A stretch of 64,000 bases of DNA, from assembly GCA_902489965.1 (NCBI GenBank), contig CABUCA010000001.1, forward strand, positions 5,428-69,427. The letters run 5' to 3'. Made by a program: the position numbers and the translations under genes. This DNA is from an uncultured Collinsella sp. (GTDB lineage: Bacteria > Actinomycetota > Coriobacteriia > Coriobacteriales > Coriobacteriaceae). Every line of letters begins with the position of its first letter. Position 1 is the first letter of the stretch. This document shows, piece by piece, positions 8,091 to 15,069 of this stretch. The notes beneath the pieces were generated by a model. It was not told where the DNA came from and did not search any database. It saw only the letters and a program-made list of their open reading frames with translations.

Positions 8091-8675
8091 CTACTCCTCG
8101 ACGGAGTCGACAACAGCCTCGGCGGCGTCCGCATCCTCGGCCAGCACGCCAGCCTCAGCCTGAGCAACCGCAACCTTTGCGGCAGCCTCGGCAGCCTGTG
8201 CCTCCTCGCGAGCGCGATCTTCGGCCAGCAGCTCTTGGTACAGGTCCTCGCCCGGCAGCTCCTCGCTGCGAGCGATCTTGCCCAGCACGCCGTTGACGAA
8301 CGACGCGGACTGGTCGGTGCCATAGGCCTTGGCAAGCTCGACGGCCTCGTTGATCACGATGGCGTCCGAGACCTCCTCGTCGGTGAGGAAACGCATCTCG
8401 TAAACGGCGATACGTAGCAAATTGCGGTCGGCGCCGGGCATGCGCATAAGATCCCAGTTCTTGGCGACGGCGCGCAGAGCGCAGTCGATACGATCGATAT
8501 GCTCGTAGGCACCGCGGCAAAGCTCCAGCGCATAGGGGTCGAGGGGACCCTTCGAGATCAGGAAATCGCCCTCGAGGACGCGCTCGAGCGGGCTGTCCGT
8601 GGCCTCGGCCTGGAACAGCAGCTGCAGCGCCTGACTGCGGGCAAGCGTGCGCCCGCGATAAACCTTAAGGCTCAA
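8091..8675 (-). CDS. nusB: Transcription antitermination protein NusB, with extended acidic tail
   Basis: RNA-binding factor that joins NusE on boxA RNA during rRNA antitermination. Residues 8-145 are the NusB fold (RTLARSQALQLLFQAEAT; LLRIAVYEMRFLTDEEVSDAIVINEAVELAKAYG; FVNGVLGKIA). Residues about 150-194 form an Ala/Glu-rich tail, making it longer (194 aa) than the usual 130-150. The start is TTG with AAGGAG seven bases upstream; no in-frame ATG fits better. Confidence 0.93.
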   Translation of the reverse strand: MSLKVYRGRTLARSQALQLLFQAEATDSPLERVLEGDFLISKGPLDPYALELCRGAYEHIDRIDCALRAVAKNWDLMRMPGADRNLLRIAVYEMRFLTDEEVSDAIVINEAVELAKAYGTDQSASFVNGVLGKIARSEELPGEDLYQELLAEDRAREEAQAAEAAAKVAVAQAEAGVLAEDADAAEAVVDSVEE

Positions 8676-8678
8676 AGG

Positions 8679-9041
8679 TTACTCCTTGGGGAAAACGAGG
8701 CCGTCAATGCAAACGTCAACGCGCTCGACCTCGACGCCCACCTGAGCATCGATGGCAGCGACCACGGCGGCGCGAACGGCCTCGGCGAGTTTCTTGAACG
8801 GATAGCCAAAGAACACCACGACACGCACGGTGAGTGCGAGCTTGTCGCCGACGACCTCGGCCTCGACCGCCGGCTCGGAAGCAGGGGCCTTGGACGAGAG
8901 CATCATGGAGACAAGGTTGGTGGCAAGGTCCTTGACGCCAACGGAGGCGATGCCCTCGACATCCGACACGGCGCGCGAGACGATGGCGGTCAAAACATCG
9001 GGCGAAATGCCGATGCCGTCAATCTTGATTTCCTGGGGCAT
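8679..9041 (-). CDS. Asp23/Gls24 family protein
   Basis: 120-residue cytoplasmic protein of the alkaline-shock Asp23/Gls24 family, whose exact biochemical role is unknown and which is linked to cell-envelope stress in Gram-positives. The family core is visible as ISPDVLTAIVSRAVSDVEGIASVG and LALTVRVVVFFGYPFKKLAEAVRAAV. RBS TAGGAGGA. It sits between efp and nusB, a frequent position for a family member. A second paralogue is at 54552-54908. Confidence 0.9.
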   Translation of the reverse strand: MPQEIKIDGIGISPDVLTAIVSRAVSDVEGIASVGVKDLATNLVSMMLSSKAPASEPAVEAEVVGDKLALTVRVVVFFGYPFKKLAEAVRAAVVAAIDAQVGVEVERVDVCIDGLVFPKE

Positions 9042-9065
9042 GAGTCCTCCTAGAAGAGTTGGTTG

Positions 9066-9629
9066 CTAGACGCGGGAGACGAACTTGCCGTCGCGGGTGT
9101 CAACCTTGATGACCTCGCCCTCGTTGAGGTACATGGGGACCTGGATGACAGCGCCGGTGTCAATCGTGGCCGGCTTGGTGGAACCCTGGACGGTGTCGCC
9201 CTTAAAGCCCGGGTCGGTCTGGACGATGGTGGTCTCGATAAACATCGGCGGGGTCACGCCCATGAGCTCATCGTCGGCGAAGAGCAGCTGGCAAATGTCG
9301 TTCTCGCGCAGCCACTTGGAGTTCTCGCCCACCATGTCCTCGGGAACGGAAACCTGCTCATAGGTCTCGTTGTCCATGAAGATGTAGTCGGCGCCATCGT
9401 TGTAGAGGTACTGGAACTCACGGGTGGTGAGCATGACGCTCTCGAACTTGGTGCCGGCGTTGCAGGTGTTCTCGACGACGCGGCCGCTCTTGATGTCGCG
9501 GGTCTTGTAGCGCACAAACGCGCCGCCCTTGCCCGGCTTGACATGCTGGAACTCGACGATGGTGTAGACCTTGTCCTTGATGCGGAGACCGAGGCCGTTC
9601 TTGAAGTCGGCGGTAGAAATGGTAGGCAT
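9066..9629 (-). CDS. efp: Translation elongation factor P
   Basis: Relieves ribosome stalling at polyproline stretches. The 187-residue protein has the three EF-P domains; the loop that enters the peptidyl-transferase centre reads HVKPGKGGAF with Lys34 at the tip, the residue modified in some lineages. No modification enzyme (epmA/epmB, ymfI) is visible nearby. Start ATG 9629 is preferred over upstream in-frame codons because AGAAAGG precedes it and the protein then begins MPTISTADFKNG as in the family. Proline peptidase lies just upstream, as often seen. Confidence 0.96.
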   Translation of the reverse strand: MPTISTADFKNGLGLRIKDKVYTIVEFQHVKPGKGGAFVRYKTRDIKSGRVVENTCNAGTKFESVMLTTREFQYLYNDGADYIFMDNETYEQVSVPEDMVGENSKWLRENDICQLLFADDELMGVTPPMFIETTIVQTDPGFKGDTVQGSTKPATIDTGAVIQVPMYLNEGEVIKVDTRDGKFVSRV

Positions 9630-9723
9630 AGCGACCTTTCTTGTTATGGGCAGAACGCACAAGCGTCCAAATTACATACGATAGAAATTATACACTTGCA
9701 GACCGCGCCTGCGGCGAGCGCAT

Positions 9724-9772
9724 AAAAAGAGAACGCGGGGCGCCCGAATTGCTCCGGACGCCCCGCCCAAAA
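9724..9772 (-). terminator. Terminator of the proline peptidase gene
   Basis: On the minus strand GCGGGGCGTCCG pairs with CGGGCGCCCCGC (one G-T pair) and is followed by TTCTCTTTTT. Confidence 0.88.
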
Positions 9773-9787
9773 ATCTATCGAAATGGG

Positions 9788-10918
9788 CTAGCAGTCGATG
9801 ACGTGCAGGTCGTGCGGGGTCTTGGTGAAGGGCTCGTAGCCGTTCTCGGTGACCACGCCGTAGTCCTCAAGGCGCACGCCGCCCACGCCGGGCAGGTAGA
9901 CGCCGGGCTCCATGGTGACAACCGAGCCGATCTCGATGGTGTTCTTGCTGCGGTTGAAGTTGGGCAGCTCGTGAATGTCGATACCAACGCCGTGGCCCAA
10001 GCCATGGTTATAGTAATCGCCATAGCCGGCATCGCCGATGATCTTCTTGGAGAGTTTGAAGATGTCGTTACCCTCGACGCCCGGATGGATGGCGGCGACG
10101 CACTCCTCGTGCGTGCGGCGCACGAGTGCATACAGGTCGAATTGCTCCTGCGTGGGCTCGCCCATCACAACAGTGCGTGTCATGTCGGAGCGGTAATCGC
10201 AGTAGCCCGCGCCGTAGTCCATGAGGACAAAGTCGCCCTTCTCGATCACGCGGTCGCTCGGCACGGCATGCGGGTTGGCGGTGTTGGGACCGCTCGCCAC
10301 GATGGAGCCGAAAGCAAGGCTGTCAGCGCCGTTGGCGAACATAAAGTTCTCGAGCTCGTTGCGAACCTGCTTCTCGGTCATACCAGGCTTAATAAAGCCG
10401 AGCATGTGCTGGAAGGCGGCGTCGGTGATCGACTGTGCATGGCGCATGAGCTCGATCTCCTCGGCATCCTTGATGGCGCGCATCTTGCGGATGTCGTCGT
10501 GCATCAACGGCAGCATACAGGCGACAGAGCGGTCCTCCAGGCCGCGCTGAATGCCCTGGTAGAAGTTGATCTGCATATCGTCCTCGACAGCGCAGACGCG
10601 GCACTTGTTGGCTGCAATCTTGCCAGCGACCCAGCCGGGGATGGTGCCCTCGTCCATGTCGAAGACCCAGGGGCTGCCGGCGGGCGTGTTCTCCTCAAAG
10701 CTGTTGAGGTAGCGCGAGTCGGTGTGGAACAGGCACTGGTCGGCCGTAATAAACGCAGCGTGCGGGAACTCGAAGGTGTAGTCGAAGACGCCCTTAACGC
10801 CCGTAAGCCAACGAAGGTTGGCCTCGTCGCGCACCACGATGGCGTCGTAGCCACGCTCGACCATAAGGGCACGGACACGCTCGATACGACCGGCAGGACC
10901 GGCAGCAAACTCAGACAT
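9788..10918 (-). CDS. pepP: M24 family Xaa-Pro peptidase
   Basis: Metallopeptidase that cleaves at proline in short peptides. The 376 residues comprise an N-terminal creatinase-like domain (about 1-130) and a pita-bread catalytic domain. The metal ligands are visible: Asp in MDYGAGYCDYRSDMTRT, His in HGLGHGVGIDIHELP, Glu in TMEPGVY and Glu in VRLEDYGVV. It could be called PepP or PepQ; specificity (aminopeptidase versus dipeptidase) cannot be told from sequence alone. RBS AAGAAAGG. Own terminator separates it from efp. Confidence 0.9.
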   Translation of the reverse strand: MSEFAAGPAGRIERVRALMVERGYDAIVVRDEANLRWLTGVKGVFDYTFEFPHAAFITADQCLFHTDSRYLNSFEENTPAGSPWVFDMDEGTIPGWVAGKIAANKCRVCAVEDDMQINFYQGIQRGLEDRSVACMLPLMHDDIRKMRAIKDAEEIELMRHAQSITDAAFQHMLGFIKPGMTEKQVRNELENFMFANGADSLAFGSIVASGPNTANPHAVPSDRVIEKGDFVLMDYGAGYCDYRSDMTRTVVMGEPTQEQFDLYALVRRTHEECVAAIHPGVEGNDIFKLSKKIIGDAGYGDYYNHGLGHGVGIDIHELPNFNRSKNTIEIGSVVTMEPGVYLPGVGGVRLEDYGVVTENGYEPFTKTPHDLHVIDC

Positions 10919-11050
10919 GCAGATTCCTTTCTTGTTGTCTCTATATAGACGGGACGGGTCTCAACCGAACGACGGAATCGCATGCGATCCGCAACCGATT
11001 GGAAACCCGCCCCTCAACATGATACGAAAGAGGATGGAAGTCAATAAATC
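10919..11050. other. Intergenic region with 12-bp palindrome
   Basis: No gene is seen. It holds a perfect palindrome ATCGCATGCGAT (10977-10988) and an imperfect outer pairing GGGCGGGTTT/AGACCCGTCCC on the minus strand that may act as a weak terminator for the upstream aroK operon. The peptidase promoter should lie here. Confidence 0.4.
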
Positions 11051-12160
11051 TTAGAGAAGTTCTTTACGAGAAGCCAAGTAGGCGTGAGCATGGCGCTTAA
11101 GAACCTCGTCCTCAACGTTCGTTAGGCGAATGGCGCCGAGTGCCGCGGGCAGCGGCAACATGCTGCGGTTCGAGCGTGCAAACTGCTGCTTGCGGAACTC
11201 CTCGATATATGCGGCAGACTCCAGATCGAAGGCAAGTTCCTCGATACCAAAGTCCTCCAAGCAGTCATCGACCTCAAAGACGTAATCGATATCGAAATCG
11301 CAGGCATCATGTGCAAGGCGTGCCTCAAAGCGAATGCCCTCGGACAACAGCTGGTAGGCAGGGGCCTGCGAAGCGGCATCGCCCAAGCAGGCGCGCAGGG
11401 TACGCTCCCCCGTCTTGCCAAAATCGAGCGCATGGCGAGCGCTCGGGTTCGTGGCCATCAGTACGTCCTTGCGGGCAGTCTGAGACCATTGAACGGCATT
11501 GACGAGCGCGACCTCCTCGCCCGCGAGAATCTCGGGGACGGTCTCAGTAAACTGATTCCAACGGGACTTACTGCTCGAAAGCATGGTGCCAACAAGTACC
11601 ACATAGCCGAGCTTGAGGTCCTCGGGGTCCGCCTCGCGAACAAGGTCGAGGTCACACACGACCAAGCCCGGTTCGGGACGGAACGCGATAGCGGGAAGCG
11701 CATTCGACGACGAGGCAATGAGCGGCTTCATGGTCGTCGCGACCGTGAGCATGGCGTCGAAGGTCGTCGGCAGCAGCGCGCACTCGGTTCGGCCACACCA
11801 CTGGTTGGCGCACCAGCTAACAACCGAGCAGGTTGCGGCATCGCCAACGGCGACAACCAGATCGTCGCAGGTAATGCCGTTGGCAGACAAGGCGCCAAAG
11901 ATAGCATCGGCGTCGGCCAGCGTGGCACCAGCAGGCGAAACCTCGAGGACGAGCAGCGACACGGCAAAACCGGCGTCGACCAGCGCATGCTCGACGACCT
12001 CACCAAAACGCTCGGATGTGGCGTCGTTCCAAACCACCATCGCGCGCTTAGGCTTGCCCACAGCCGAGGCAAACATACGCGACAGCTCATCGAACGCGCC
12101 CAATCCGACACGGACATCGACGCTGCGGTTTTGGAAATTGATCAGTTGGCGGCGAATCAT
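11051..12160 (-). CDS. 3-dehydroquinate synthase-like protein, catalytic residues lost
   Basis: The 369-residue protein has the overall length and order of AroB landmarks but not its active site. The NAD-binding GGGVVGD is replaced by VGDAATCS (104-112); the PTT motif is kept (131-133). The metal-ligand Glu of GLAEVIKYG aligns with Val188; the His residues of NLGHTFGHA align with Lys249 and Arg253 in LDFGKTGERT; the His of LHGEAV aligns with Ser273. All three metal ligands are therefore gone. The ATG at 12160 overlaps the aroK stop (ATGA), so it is translationally coupled. It looks like an intact pseudoenzyme with unknown role, perhaps regulatory. The alignment was done by eye. Confidence 0.75.
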   Translation of the reverse strand: MIRRQLINFQNRSVDVRVGLGAFDELSRMFASAVGKPKRAMVVWNDATSERFGEVVEHALVDAGFAVSLLVLEVSPAGATLADADAIFGALSANGITCDDLVVAVGDAATCSVVSWCANQWCGRTECALLPTTFDAMLTVATTMKPLIASSSNALPAIAFRPEPGLVVCDLDLVREADPEDLKLGYVVLVGTMLSSSKSRWNQFTETVPEILAGEEVALVNAVQWSQTARKDVLMATNPSARHALDFGKTGERTLRACLGDAASQAPAYQLLSEGIRFEARLAHDACDFDIDYVFEVDDCLEDFGIEELAFDLESAAYIEEFRKQQFARSNRSMLPLPAALGAIRLTNVEDEVLKRHAHAYLASRKELL

Positions 12161-12690
12161 AGCAGTCCACGCTCCAAAAGCATCTCGGCACAAAGGTAGG
12201 AAACGTCCTCGAAGGACTTGTTGCGAATATCAAGGGTAATATCGGCGGCCTGGCGATACAGCGGACGGCGATGCTCAAACAAGCGCGCGGCATGCTCGGG
12301 CGAGCGGAAATCGGGGCGCGTGTCGGACCGACGAATCTGGCGAATCGAATCCTCAAAGTCGCCCTCGAGGTACACGCACGTACCCATTTCGTGCATCAGC
12401 TCAATATTCACCGGCGTCTCGACGATACCGCCACCGCACGAAACCAACAGACTGCGCTCGCTTTGGAGCGAACGGAGCGCCGAGGTCTCGAGCTCGCGAA
12501 AACGATCCTCACCCTCGGTCTCAAAAATCTCGGTTACCGACTTGCCGCAACGGCGGACGACTAGGCGGTCGGTATCGATAAAACGCCGCTTGAACATAGT
12601 GCCGACGTTGCGCGCGAGCGTCGATTTGCCCGCGCCCAAAAAGCCGATAAAGAAGATATGGTCGCAGCCGTGTTTGGTGTGCTGGGACAT
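12157..12690 (-). CDS. aroK: Shikimate kinase
   Basis: Phosphorylates shikimate to shikimate-3-phosphate in aromatic amino acid synthesis. The 177 residues hold Walker A GFLGAGKS (about 16-23), the substrate-binding DTD, GEDRFRELE, the CGGG loop and RRPLYRQAAD in the lid/adenine region. Motifs appear intact, unlike those of its downstream AroB-like partner. No other aro gene is in the window. Lies in the alaS-ruvX-mltG-yqeG-aroK operon. Confidence 0.88.
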   Translation of the reverse strand: MSQHTKHGCDHIFFIGFLGAGKSTLARNVGTMFKRRFIDTDRLVVRRCGKSVTEIFETEGEDRFRELETSALRSLQSERSLLVSCGGGIVETPVNIELMHEMGTCVYLEGDFEDSIRQIRRSDTRPDFRSPEHAARLFEHRRPLYRQAADITLDIRNKSFEDVSYLCAEMLLERGLL

Positions 12691-12698
12691 GACGAGAC

Positions 12699-13196
12699 CT
12701 ATTCCTCGCAGGGAAGGTCGCGCAGGGCCCGGCGCTCAAAGATACGGAAGATCTGCGTATACCACAGGTCCTGCGTGGCCTGCGGCTTTACCAGGATGGT
12801 ATCGACGCCGGCGAAGTTGCCGCTCCACACGTCCGTGTAGAGCTGATCACCGATCAGCACCGCCTCGTCGGCCGTGGCGCCGAGGCGCTTAAGACCCGCC
12901 TTGAGGGCAAACGGCGCCGGCTTCATGGCATGGCTGATGGCCTCGAGTCCCAGCTCGCGTGCTGATGCCATGACCTGGTCGCGATGCCAGTTGTTGGACA
13001 CCATGCACAGCTTAAAGCCTTTGGCGCGGGCGGTATCGAGCCAAGCGGAAACCGCAGCGGGAACCTGCTCGGTGTCGCGCGGCACCAGGGTGTTATCGCG
13101 ATCGAGCAGAATGGCGCGTTTGCCGTCGGCCCAAAGGGTATCAAGGTCGATGCGATCGACCGAGGCAACGTAACGTTTGGGGCTAAAAATCCTCAT
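12699..13196 (-). CDS. yqeG: YqeG family HAD phosphatase
   Basis: Small haloacid-dehalogenase phosphatase (165 residues, class IIIA). The nucleophile motif is ILLDRDNTLVP, motif II is MVSNN, the lysine is in AMKPAPF, and motif IV is VLIGDQLYTDVWSGN. Start ATG 13196 overlaps the tail of mltG; an upstream in-frame start would only add non-homologous residues. The substrate is not known with certainty; some relatives act on phosphatidylglycerophosphate. Confidence 0.88.
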   Translation of the reverse strand: MRIFSPKRYVASVDRIDLDTLWADGKRAILLDRDNTLVPRDTEQVPAAVSAWLDTARAKGFKLCMVSNNWHRDQVMASARELGLEAISHAMKPAPFALKAGLKRLGATADEAVLIGDQLYTDVWSGNFAGVDTILVKPQATQDLWYTQIFRIFERRALRDLPCEE

Positions 13197-13197
13197 G

Positions 13198-14631
13198 CTA
13201 ATTCCAAGACTGTTGATGCTCTTCGTAGGTTTGCGAGAAGTACTCCTCGTCCTGCGTAATGTAGAAATACAGGTCATCGGAGTCGGTCGGCTCAAGCGTG
13301 GCCTTGAGTGCCTCGAGCGACGGAGAGCAGATGGGCGTGGGTGGCAGACCCTCATGCTTATAGGTGTTATACGGACTATCGCTCTGCAGGTCGTCGGCGG
13401 TAACCTCGCCACCGGTGACATACATCATGGTCGCATCGCTGTTGAGATAGCGCAGACCATCGAGCTTGCCGGCAAGACGGTTGTAGAAGACCGAGGCCAC
13501 GTGCGCGCGCTGGTCGGCGTTGAGGCCCTCGCGCTCAACGATAGAGGCCAAGTTGACGATGTCGTAGTCGGACATCTCCACACCGTAGCGTTCCTTGATC
13601 TTGGCTTCGCAGCTCGCAAAGTCAAGCGACTTGTACTCGGTCTTAAACTGATCGAGCATAGCGCGAACCACGTCATCGGCCGTCGGCGAATCACCCAACG
13701 AATAAGTCTTGGGGAACAAGAAGCCCTCGAGCGAGTCGTTGGCGGCGCCCTTAAGGAAGCTATAGTCGTCCACGTAGTTGGAGGCCTTTGCCTGGTTGAG
13801 GAAGTCTTCCTTAGAGATGCTGTCGTAGGCCTGAGCCACACGGTCGGCGACTTGATCGACCGTCAGGCCCTCAGGGATAGTCAGCGCATTAGAGCCCGCG
13901 TTGGGGCCTTCCATGAGCTGCTGAACAACCTTGGTCGCATCCATGAGTGTGGTGAACGAATAAGTACCAGGCTTGAGCGACATATCGGCGTTGAGCTTTT
14001 TCACCGCCGCATAGTAATCCTTGGGATTTTCGACGATATGGTTCTCGGAGAGAATCGAGGCGATCGTATCGCCCGAAGCACCGTCGGGAATGGTCACCGT
14101 AACCTGCTGACCAGCCGTGACCTTCGTATCCTCACCGGCAAAGAAGCCCTTGACGGCCGGCACGACAAAGAAAGCAATTGCAGCAAGCGCGAGCACCGCC
14201 ACCACAACGCCGATAATCATGGGAACCGGAGAACTCTTCTTTTGAGCACCGCGACGAGCATGCGTGTTGTAGCTCGAGCGGGTCGCCGGAGCAACGCCAT
14301 GCGAACCGCGAGCGTGATGCGAAGGCGGTTGGGGGGCCTGCGTTCGCTGGGTAGGGGCCTGCTGCTTAAAGCGGGTACCGCCTGCAGGCTGGGCCGTACG
14401 AGCAGTGGGCTGCTGAGCCGCGTGAGAAGCCAAATGCTGAACCGAACGAGCAGAAGGCTGCTGACCCGTCCGTTGAACAGGTTGGGCCGAACGAGAGAAG
14501 GACTGCACCGGGCGCGCGGCAGCCTGAGCTGCGCGCTGCGTCGGCTGTGCCGGACGCTGGCCAGGCTGGGCAGGGCGCGACGCCGGCTGACGTGTACGAT
14601 TCGGCTGGCGCGGATCGGAAGCACTAGGCAT
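13198..14631 (-). CDS. mltG: Endolytic murein transglycosylase MltG with long low-complexity N-terminus
   Basis: Membrane-anchored lytic transglycosylase that cuts nascent peptidoglycan and terminates glycan chains. Residues 1-135 form a Gln/Pro/Arg/Ala/Thr-rich cytoplasmic region with repeating 'AQP..R' units. A single membrane helix (about 138-158) and a LysM-like/YceG catalytic domain follow; the catalytic Glu366 is in NLASIVEREG. ATG 14631 is chosen because GAGGAGG lies six bases upstream, inside the ruvX end. Total 477 residues. Confidence 0.93.
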   Translation of the reverse strand: MPSASDPRQPNRTRQPASRPAQPGQRPAQPTQRAAQAAARPVQSFSRSAQPVQRTGQQPSARSVQHLASHAAQQPTARTAQPAGGTRFKQQAPTQRTQAPQPPSHHARGSHGVAPATRSSYNTHARRGAQKKSSPVPMIIGVVVAVLALAAIAFFVVPAVKGFFAGEDTKVTAGQQVTVTIPDGASGDTIASILSENHIVENPKDYYAAVKKLNADMSLKPGTYSFTTLMDATKVVQQLMEGPNAGSNALTIPEGLTVDQVADRVAQAYDSISKEDFLNQAKASNYVDDYSFLKGAANDSLEGFLFPKTYSLGDSPTADDVVRAMLDQFKTEYKSLDFASCEAKIKERYGVEMSDYDIVNLASIVEREGLNADQRAHVASVFYNRLAGKLDGLRYLNSDATMMYVTGGEVTADDLQSDSPYNTYKHEGLPPTPICSPSLEALKATLEPTDSDDLYFYITQDEEYFSQTYEEHQQSWN

Positions 14632-15052
14632 GCGAAACCTCCTCGTTTTTACGATCGAGCCACGTCTGCAAAAAAAGGCTGGCGGCAATCATGTCGATCT
14701 TGCCCCTCATCTGCTTTTCATTGAGGCCCTGCTCGCGCAGGATACGCTTGGCCTCTTGCGAGGACAGACGCTCGTCCTCAAACTCCAGCGGAAGATCGAG
14801 CTCGTCGGCAATCTTTTGCGCCACGGCGGCAACGCGCTCGGCTTGGGGGCCGGGCTCACCGGCCATGGTCAGGGGACGTCCGCTTACCAGGATGTCGGGC
14901 TCGTAGTCCTCGACCAGGTAGCGGAACGTCTTGGCCATACCGGTGACCTCGGCAGCCGGAAGCACCTTGACAGGCATCGCCATCTTGCCATCACGGCTCG
15001 AGACGGCGATGCCAATCCTGGTCTCCCCTATGTCCAGCGCGAGCGCAACCAC
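14624..15052 (-). CDS. ruvX: RuvX/YqgF family putative Holliday junction resolvase
   Basis: RNase H-fold nuclease, 142 residues; the family is implicated in 16S rRNA 5'-end maturation and Holliday junction cleavage. Conserved acidic residues: Asp in ALDIGETRIGIAVS, Glu in EDERLSS and Asp in KIDMIAASLFLQTWLD. The start is GTG at 15052 (RBS AAGAAG, weak). The alaS-ruvX-mltG order is typical of Gram-positives. Confidence 0.93.
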   Translation of the reverse strand: MVALALDIGETRIGIAVSSRDGKMAMPVKVLPAAEVTGMAKTFRYLVEDYEPDILVSGRPLTMAGEPGPQAERVAAVAQKIADELDLPLEFEDERLSSQEAKRILREQGLNEKQMRGKIDMIAASLFLQTWLDRKNEEVSHA

Positions 15053-15069
15053 AGCGACTTCTTAGATTC

